Shown: piece by piece, positions 6,729 to 10,283 of the stretch
How the letters are laid out: the number at the start of each line of letters is the position of its first letter
How positions within the stretch are numbered: position 1 is the stretch's first letter
Assembly (NCBI GenBank): GCA_016201085.1
Contig: JACQDO010000082.1
Coordinates: 1 to 10,283 of the forward strand
Direction: 5' to 3'
Length of the DNA: 10,283 bases
DNA from: Hyphomicrobiales bacterium
Lineage (GTDB): Bacteria > Pseudomonadota > Alphaproteobacteria > Rhizobiales > Xanthobacteraceae
Translations under genes and position numbers: made by a program
The notes under the pieces: generated by a model
Seen by the model: the letters and a program-made list of their open reading frames with translations, nothing else
Database searches by the model: none
Told to the model about the DNA's origin: nothing

Positions 6729-7250
6729 TTAGTTCACCAGAACCAGATTGGTCATGGCCCGGTCGGCGTCGCCATGGATGCCTGACAGGAGCTTGCGCGG
6801 CGCCGGGCCGTAATAATCGCCGCTGCGCACAAACGGACGAGGATTGGTCAGCACCGCCACCATGCGATCCTGCAAGGCCTTCGAGGAGACCGGCTTGAGC
6901 AGGAATTCATTGACGCCGACCTGGACGGATTCGATCACGCGCGAGCGTTCGCCGTGGCCGGTGAGCATGATGATCGGCACGTTGGGGAACGGGAAGATAT
7001 CCGGCGAGCGCACCATGCGCACGAATTCCGCGCCGTCGATCCCGGGCATTTCCCAATCGACAATGACCACGTCGGGGCCCACCGAACGAATGAGTTCCAA
7101 TCCGGCCGCGCCGTTCGCCGCCTCGTAGATGGTGCGCACACCGATGCTTATGAGCAACGTGCGCACGACCTTGCGCATGTAATGCTCGTCGTCCACCACC
7201 AAAACCTTGGTGGCGGCGAAGATGGTGGCGAGTGCCCTGACGTCGGCCAT
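6729..7250 (-). CDS. Stand-alone CheY-like response regulator 2
   Basis: The 173-residue protein is a single receiver domain with its phosphorylation site intact: Asp20-Asp21 (LVVDDE), phospho-acceptor Asp65 (VIVDWEMP), Thr97 (IIMLTGHG) and Lys119 (FLLKPVS). No output domain follows, only a ~35-residue tail with [10 protein letters not shown]. It is the paralogue of regulator 1; identities include DWEMP, VRSP, GVNEFL and [10 protein letters not shown] chose the ATG at 7250, which gives nearly the same length as regulator 1. A GTG at 7301 in frame would add a hydrophobic 17-residue lead not found in the paralogue. Neither start has a strong ribosome binding site. It lies between glpD (129 bp upstream) and glpK (37 bp downstream), so it may be co-transcribed with glycerol genes; no partner kinase is present. 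Confidence 0.9.
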   Translation of the reverse strand: MADVRALATIFAATKVLVVDDEHYMRKVVRTLLISIGVRTIYEAANGAAGLELIRSVGPDVVIVDWEMPGIDGAEFVRMVRSPDIFPFPNVPIIMLTGHGERSRVIESVQVGVNEFLLKPVSSKALQDRMVAVLTNPRPFVRSGDYYGPAPRKLLSGIHGDADRAMTNLVLVN

Positions 7251-7379
7251 AGCAAGTCCGGTCTTCAATAAAATGAGCGGTATGCCGTACGAGTAAAGCA
7301 CAAAGGTATAGCGGCGCCTTAAATCGACCCCCGGAAATTTTGCCTATTGCGGTAAGGATTTATCAACCACGCTGCCGCG

Positions 7380-8888
7380 CTAAGCCTTTGCCGGCCGCGC
7401 CGTTTCTTCAGCCAGCGTCGCGATGAACCGGTCGATCGCATCGCGTTGCTCGGGCGTCGCTGTCAGACCGAGCTTGCTGCGCCGCCACAGCACATCCTCG
7501 GCGGTCTGCGCCCATTCGTTCTCGACCAGATAACGCACTTCGGCGGCGGTGAGGTTGCCGGTGAAGCAAGCGCCGAGATCCTGCATGCTCTGCGCATCGC
7601 CCAAAATGCGCTCGAGCCGCAGGCCATAGGCTCGCACCAGGCGTCGCGCATGCGGCTCCGACAAAAACGGCCAGCGCGCGATCGTCTCGGCCACCACCGG
7701 ATAAAAACCATCGGGCGAAAACTCGCCGCCGGGCAGCTTGGAGCCGGCAGTCCACGACGGCCGCAGCTGGAAGAACTGGCCGATGCGCGCCATCGCCGCC
7801 TCCGCCAGCCGGCGATGGGTGGTGATCTTGCCGCCATAGATGGTGAGCAGCGGTGCCTCGCCGCGGCGTTCGTCGAGCACCAGTTCGTAATCGCGCGTCA
7901 CGTCCTCCGGACGTCCTGAGCCGTCGTCGCGCAACCCGCGCACGCCCGAAAACGACCACACCAGTTCGTCGGGTGTGACCGTTTCGCGGAAATACTCGTT
8001 CACCACGTCGCAAAGATAGGTGATCTCCTCCACGTCGGGCGCCGGCGAATTGAGATCGCCGACGAAGTTCTCGTCGGTGGTGCCGATCAGCGTGAAATCG
8101 TCGGCGAACGGCAGCGCGAACACAACGCGTCCGTCGGCCGCCTGCAATATATAGCCGCTGTCGTGATCGAACAGGCGGCGCACCACGATGTGGCTGCCCT
8201 TGATCAGGCGCACCCGCGCCTTCAGCGGTGTGCGGATGACGGTGTCGGCCACTTGGCCGATCCAGGGCCCGGCGGCGTTGACCAGCACGCGCGCAGTGGC
8301 GACACTGCGATGGCCGCGACAGTTGAGCACCAGTTCCCATTCGTCGCGACGCTCGACCCGCATGCAGCGGGTGCGCGTACGGATGTCGGCGCCATGCTCG
8401 GCGGCATCGAGCGCGTTGAGCGCCACCAGCCGGGAGTCGTCCACGCAGCAGTCGGAATATTCGAAGCCGTAGAGGAACTGTCGTTTCAGCGGCTGGCCGA
8501 CCGGATGGTGGGTGAGATCGACGGTGCGCGCAGCCGGCAGCAGCTTGCGCGCGCCAAGCCAGTCGTAAAGGAATAGTCCGAACCGTAGCTTGAGCGGCAT
8601 GCGCAGGCCGGACAGCGGCGGCAGCATGAAGCGCATGGGCCGGATCGCATGCGGGGCCATGCGCAGCAGCACCTCGCGCTCGCGCAGCGCCTCGCGCACC
8701 AGGCGGAAGGCGCCGCGTTCGAGATAGCGCAGGCCGCCGTGGATCAGCTTGCTGGAGGCCGAGGAGGTGCCGGAGGCGAGGTCGTTCATTTCCACCAGCA
8801 GCACGCGCAGGCCCCGGCCGGCGGCGTCGCGCGCCAGCCCGGTTCCGTTGATGCCGCCGCCGATGATGGCGAGGTCGAATTCGGCCAT
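7380..8888 (-). CDS. glpD: Aerobic glycerol-3-phosphate dehydrogenase (FAD)
   Basis: The 502-residue flavoprotein oxidises glycerol 3-phosphate to dihydroxyacetone phosphate and passes electrons to the quinone pool at the inner membrane face. The FAD-binding Rossmann motif IIGGGINGTG is at residues 8-17, followed by the ribose-binding acid in LVEMNDLASGTSS. Arg54 (HGGLRY), His233 (KGSHIVV), Arg317 (SGVRGL) and Lys354 (YGGKITTH) sit where I recall the E. coli GlpD active-site residues. A C-terminal DAO_C-type helical domain (about 385-495) contains AEVRYLVENEWAQTAEDVLWRR. Length equals the family norm (E. coli about 501). The start is fixed: an in-frame TAA (8900-8898) lies four codons upstream of the ATG and the next Met is at residue 34. 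No Shine-Dalgarno-like sequence is visible. It is divergent from the amidotransferase gene; no GlpR regulator gene is present. Confidence 0.96.
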   Translation of the reverse strand: MAEFDLAIIGGGINGTGLARDAAGRGLRVLLVEMNDLASGTSSASSKLIHGGLRYLERGAFRLVREALREREVLLRMAPHAIRPMRFMLPPLSGLRMPLKLRFGLFLYDWLGARKLLPAARTVDLTHHPVGQPLKRQFLYGFEYSDCCVDDSRLVALNALDAAEHGADIRTRTRCMRVERRDEWELVLNCRGHRSVATARVLVNAAGPWIGQVADTVIRTPLKARVRLIKGSHIVVRRLFDHDSGYILQAADGRVVFALPFADDFTLIGTTDENFVGDLNSPAPDVEEITYLCDVVNEYFRETVTPDELVWSFSGVRGLRDDGSGRPEDVTRDYELVLDERRGEAPLLTIYGGKITTHRRLAEAAMARIGQFFQLRPSWTAGSKLPGGEFSPDGFYPVVAETIARWPFLSEPHARRLVRAYGLRLERILGDAQSMQDLGACFTGNLTAAEVRYLVENEWAQTAEDVLWRRSKLGLTATPEQRDAIDRFIATLAEETARPAKA

Positions 8889-8955
8889 GAATGCTGATTA
8901 GCGTGATTCGGTGAATAATGGGCGGACTGTGCGGCACAATCTAGAACGCGGCGTG

Positions 8956-8969
8956 TTAATATCGATTAA
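8956..8969. promoter_or_regulatory. A/T palindrome in the divergent glpD / amidotransferase promoter region
   Basis: TTAAT (8956-8960) and ATTAA (8965-8969) are inverted around ATCG, in the most A/T-rich part of the 155-bp divergent gap. The symmetry suits a dimeric regulator. It resembles a CtrA-type TTAA pair but has 6 rather than 7 bases between TTAA units, so I do not assign a regulator. Confidence 0.3.
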
Positions 8970-8990
8970 AGCCATGTAATTCGGGCGTGA

Positions 8991-9019
8991 TTGAAAAACC
9001 GCCTTGGCTTGGCCATATC
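8991..9019 (+). promoter_or_regulatory. Candidate sigma-70 promoter for the amidotransferase gene
   Basis: TTGAAA (8991-8996, five of six to the -35 consensus) is followed after 17 bases by CATATC (9014-9019, three of six to the -10 consensus). Transcription from it would start near 9026 and give a leader of about 18 bases before the ATG at 9044. This would also exclude the upstream GTG at 8987 as a start. The -10 match is weak. Confidence 0.3.
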
Positions 9020-9033
9020 TCAGATCGGCACCC

Positions 9034-9037
9034 AGGA
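9034..9037 (+). promoter_or_regulatory. Ribosome binding site that sets the amidotransferase start
   Basis: AGGA stands six bases before the ATG at 9044. The alternative in-frame GTG at 8987 has only GGG close by and would add 19 residues not expected for the family. Confidence 0.5.
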
Positions 9038-9043
9038 TGTTCA

Positions 9044-9910
9044 ATGCCCTCGCCCCGCCTGCTCGTCATTGAAGGCAATTCACCGCAGACCATGGCCGAT
9101 CACCTGGCGGTCGGGGGCGTGCCGGCCAGCAAGGGCTATTCCGACCTGCTGCGCGAGGTGCTGCCGGGAGCGGTCGTGGACATCTGCTATCCGGGCGACC
9201 CGACGGCGCTGCTGCCGGAAGGCGCGGGCTTGGCGGGCTATGACGGCATCGCCATCACCGGCTCGAGCCTGCACATCTATAACGGCGGCGCCGAGGTGAT
9301 GCGCCAAGTCGAACTGGTGCGCGCGGCGCTCTCGACCGGCACGCCGTTGTTCGGCTCGTGCTGGGGCTTGCAGGTGATCACCGCGGCGGCCGGTGGCAGC
9401 GTGCGGAAGAATCCCAAGGGCCGCGAGATCGGCTTCGGCCGCGGCATCAGGCTGACGGAAGCCGGCCGCAAGCATCCGATGTATGTCGGCAAGCTCGACG
9501 TGTTCAACGCGCCGACCGTGCATCTCGACGAAGTCGAAGCGTTGCCGGCGGGCGCCACCGTGCTCGCCACCAACGCGGTGTCCGACGTGCAAAGCGTGGA
9601 AATCCGCACCAACGGTTCGGTCGCCTGGGCGGTGCAGTATCATCCGGAATATCCCTTGCGCGAGATCGCGGCGATCGCGCGCCGCATCGGCACGCGGCTG
9701 ATCGAGGAAGGCTTCTTCGCCGACGCGGCCGACATCAAGACGTTCTCCGACGATCTGGAGACGCTCGACCGCGATCCGGCTTGCAAGCGGCTCGCCTGGC
9801 GGCACGGGATCAGCAAGAATATTCTCGACCGCAAGCTGCGCATCAGCGAGGTTGCCAACTGGGTCGAATTCCAGGTGCTGCCGATGCGGGTGAAGCGGGG
9901 AAGAGGCTAG
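9044..9910 (+). CDS. Class I glutamine amidotransferase (GATase1) domain protein
   Basis: The 288-residue protein consists mainly of a GATase1 domain, which releases ammonia from glutamine and normally hands it to a synthetase partner. The catalytic set is visible: nucleophile Cys106 in LFGSCWGLQ, and His200 with Glu202 in VQYHPEYP, plus an oxyanion-type GITGSS-like segment (IAITGSS, 70-75). The N-terminus (PRLLVIEGNSP) begins the usual beta strand. A ~75-residue C-terminal extension beyond the domain (ADAADIKTFSDDLETLDRDP onward) is helix-rich, ends basic (RVKRGRG) and has no motif I recognise. It resembles the GuaA-like group by sequence feel, but no synthetase is adjacent. It is one base from the following dehydrogenase start, so the two are surely one transcript. 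Its true substrate is unknown; related proteins include gamma-glutamyl hydrolases. Confidence 0.85.
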   Translation: MPSPRLLVIEGNSPQTMADHLAVGGVPASKGYSDLLREVLPGAVVDICYPGDPTALLPEGAGLAGYDGIAITGSSLHIYNGGAEVMRQVELVRAALSTGTPLFGSCWGLQVITAAAGGSVRKNPKGREIGFGRGIRLTEAGRKHPMYVGKLDVFNAPTVHLDEVEALPAGATVLATNAVSDVQSVEIRTNGSVAWAVQYHPEYPLREIAAIARRIGTRLIEEGFFADAADIKTFSDDLETLDRDPACKRLAWRHGISKNILDRKLRISEVANWVEFQVLPMRVKRGRG

Positions 9911-9911
9911 C

Positions 9912-10283
9912 GTGGACTATTCCGGCAAACACGTGGTGGTGACCGGCGGCACCGGCGCACTCGGCAGCGCGGTGGTCGGCTCGCTGCTCGGTCTGGGCGC
10001 GACCTGCACCGTGCCCTATAGGCGCGAGACGGAAGCGGGGCGCTTTCCCCATCGCGGCGATCCGAATGTCAAATTGATCGCGGTGTCAGATCTTGTGGAC
10101 GCGGACGCGGTGGCAAAGCTCTACGCCGGGATAACGCCATGGGCGTCGATCCACATCGCCGGCGGCTTCGCCATGGGCAAGGTCGCCGACACCGACAAGG
10201 CGGCGCTGATGGCGCAGATCGACGGCAATCTGGTGTCGTGTTTCCTGTGCTGCCGCGCGGCGGTCAATGCCATGCGCGGCGGC
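9912..10283 (+). CDS. Short-chain dehydrogenase/reductase, N-terminal part (runs off window)
   Basis: The frame is open from the GTG at 9912 to the window edge, giving 124 residues of an NAD(P)-dependent oxidoreductase. The Rossmann glycine motif TGGTGALG is at 11-18. A basic PYRRE at the end of the second strand (35-39) suggests NADP(H) preference (inference). SDLVD (59-63) fills the place of the adenine-binding Asp, HIAGG (81-85) replaces the usual NNAG, and Asn106 (DGNLVS) fits the catalytic-tetrad Asn. The YxxxK motif would lie beyond the window. The start has GAGG five bases upstream, and only one base separates it from the amidotransferase stop, so translation is probably coupled. The substrate cannot be told; the HIAGG variant and short loops recall dihydropteridine-reductase-like SDRs, but this is weak. 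Confidence 0.85.
   Translation, partial: MDYSGKHVVVTGGTGALGSAVVGSLLGLGATCTVPYRRETEAGRFPHRGDPNVKLIAVSDLVDADAVAKLYAGITPWASIHIAGGFAMGKVADTDKAALMAQIDGNLVSCFLCCRAAVNAMRGG

Noticed and set aside
7251..7301. N-terminal signal or membrane segment on regulator 2 using the GTG at 7301
   Set aside because: The extra 17 residues are mildly hydrophobic, but the paralogue lacks them and there is no ribosome site before the GTG; the ATG at 7250 gives matching lengths.
7251..7379. Promoter for regulator 2 in the glpD-regulator gap
   Set aside because: The gap has A/T-rich patches and a TTGATA-like hexamer on the minus strand, but I found no -10 element at suitable spacing, so no promoter is called.
7408..8937. 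Minus-strand frame of about 509 codons overlapping glpD
   Set aside because: It lies in a different frame from glpD and encodes Arg/His-rich sequence with no motif, whereas glpD has intact FAD and active-site residues.
8956..8969. CtrA binding site
   Set aside because: The TTAA units are 6 bases apart, not the 7 of the CtrA consensus, and the flanking bases do not match.

Overview
The window is GC-rich, tightly packed bacterial DNA that looks like ordinary chromosome of an alphaproteobacterium in the order Hyphomicrobiales (Rhizobiales), of the Bradyrhizobium/Rhodopseudomonas/Mesorhizobium kind. The clues are the high GC at third codon positions, the small two-helix DUF6460-type membrane protein, the palindrome with GCGCATGATC arms, and the CCCTCTCCCC-type multi-hairpin repeat, both of which I recall as common in that order. 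The genus cannot be fixed from the sequence alone. No tRNA, rRNA, CRISPR array, insertion sequence or phage gene is visible. No gene-free stretch exceeds 300 bases; the largest gaps are about 199 bp (3241-3439) and 155 bp (8889-9043).

Layout. Bases 1-1056 (+) hold the C-terminal part of an AsmA-family envelope protein, followed by a small membrane protein (1184-1447, +). A palindromic repeat (1476-1524) separates these from a long minus-strand series. Read in its own direction (right to left), that series runs: glpD (8888-7380), CheY-like regulator 2 (7250-6729), glpK (6691-5195), CheY-like regulator 1 (5154-4639), potG-type ATPase (4546-3440), potH-type permease (3240-2320) and potI-type permease (2320-1517). 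To the right of glpD, a divergent plus-strand pair encodes a class I glutamine amidotransferase (9044-9910) and, one base later, the start of a short-chain dehydrogenase (9912 to the window edge).

How the genes work together. GlpK phosphorylates glycerol and GlpD oxidises the glycerol 3-phosphate to dihydroxyacetone phosphate, so these two make a complete glycerol-entry route. Each of the two enzyme genes is followed by a gene for a stand-alone receiver-domain protein. The two receivers are clear paralogues (about 59% identity by hand count over 137 residues) with the same tail beyond the receiver fold. The PotGHI-type genes supply the ATPase and two permeases of a spermidine/putrescine-family importer, but no substrate-binding protein gene is in the window.

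Most genes here are of well-known families. The parts worth a second look are the alternation of glp enzymes with twin receivers, hairpins on both sides of glpK (one overlapping its ribosome binding site), the four-hairpin repeat between potG and potH, inverted copies of a second repeat bracketing the pot genes (one of which supplies the potI stop codon), and the coupled amidotransferase-dehydrogenase pair.
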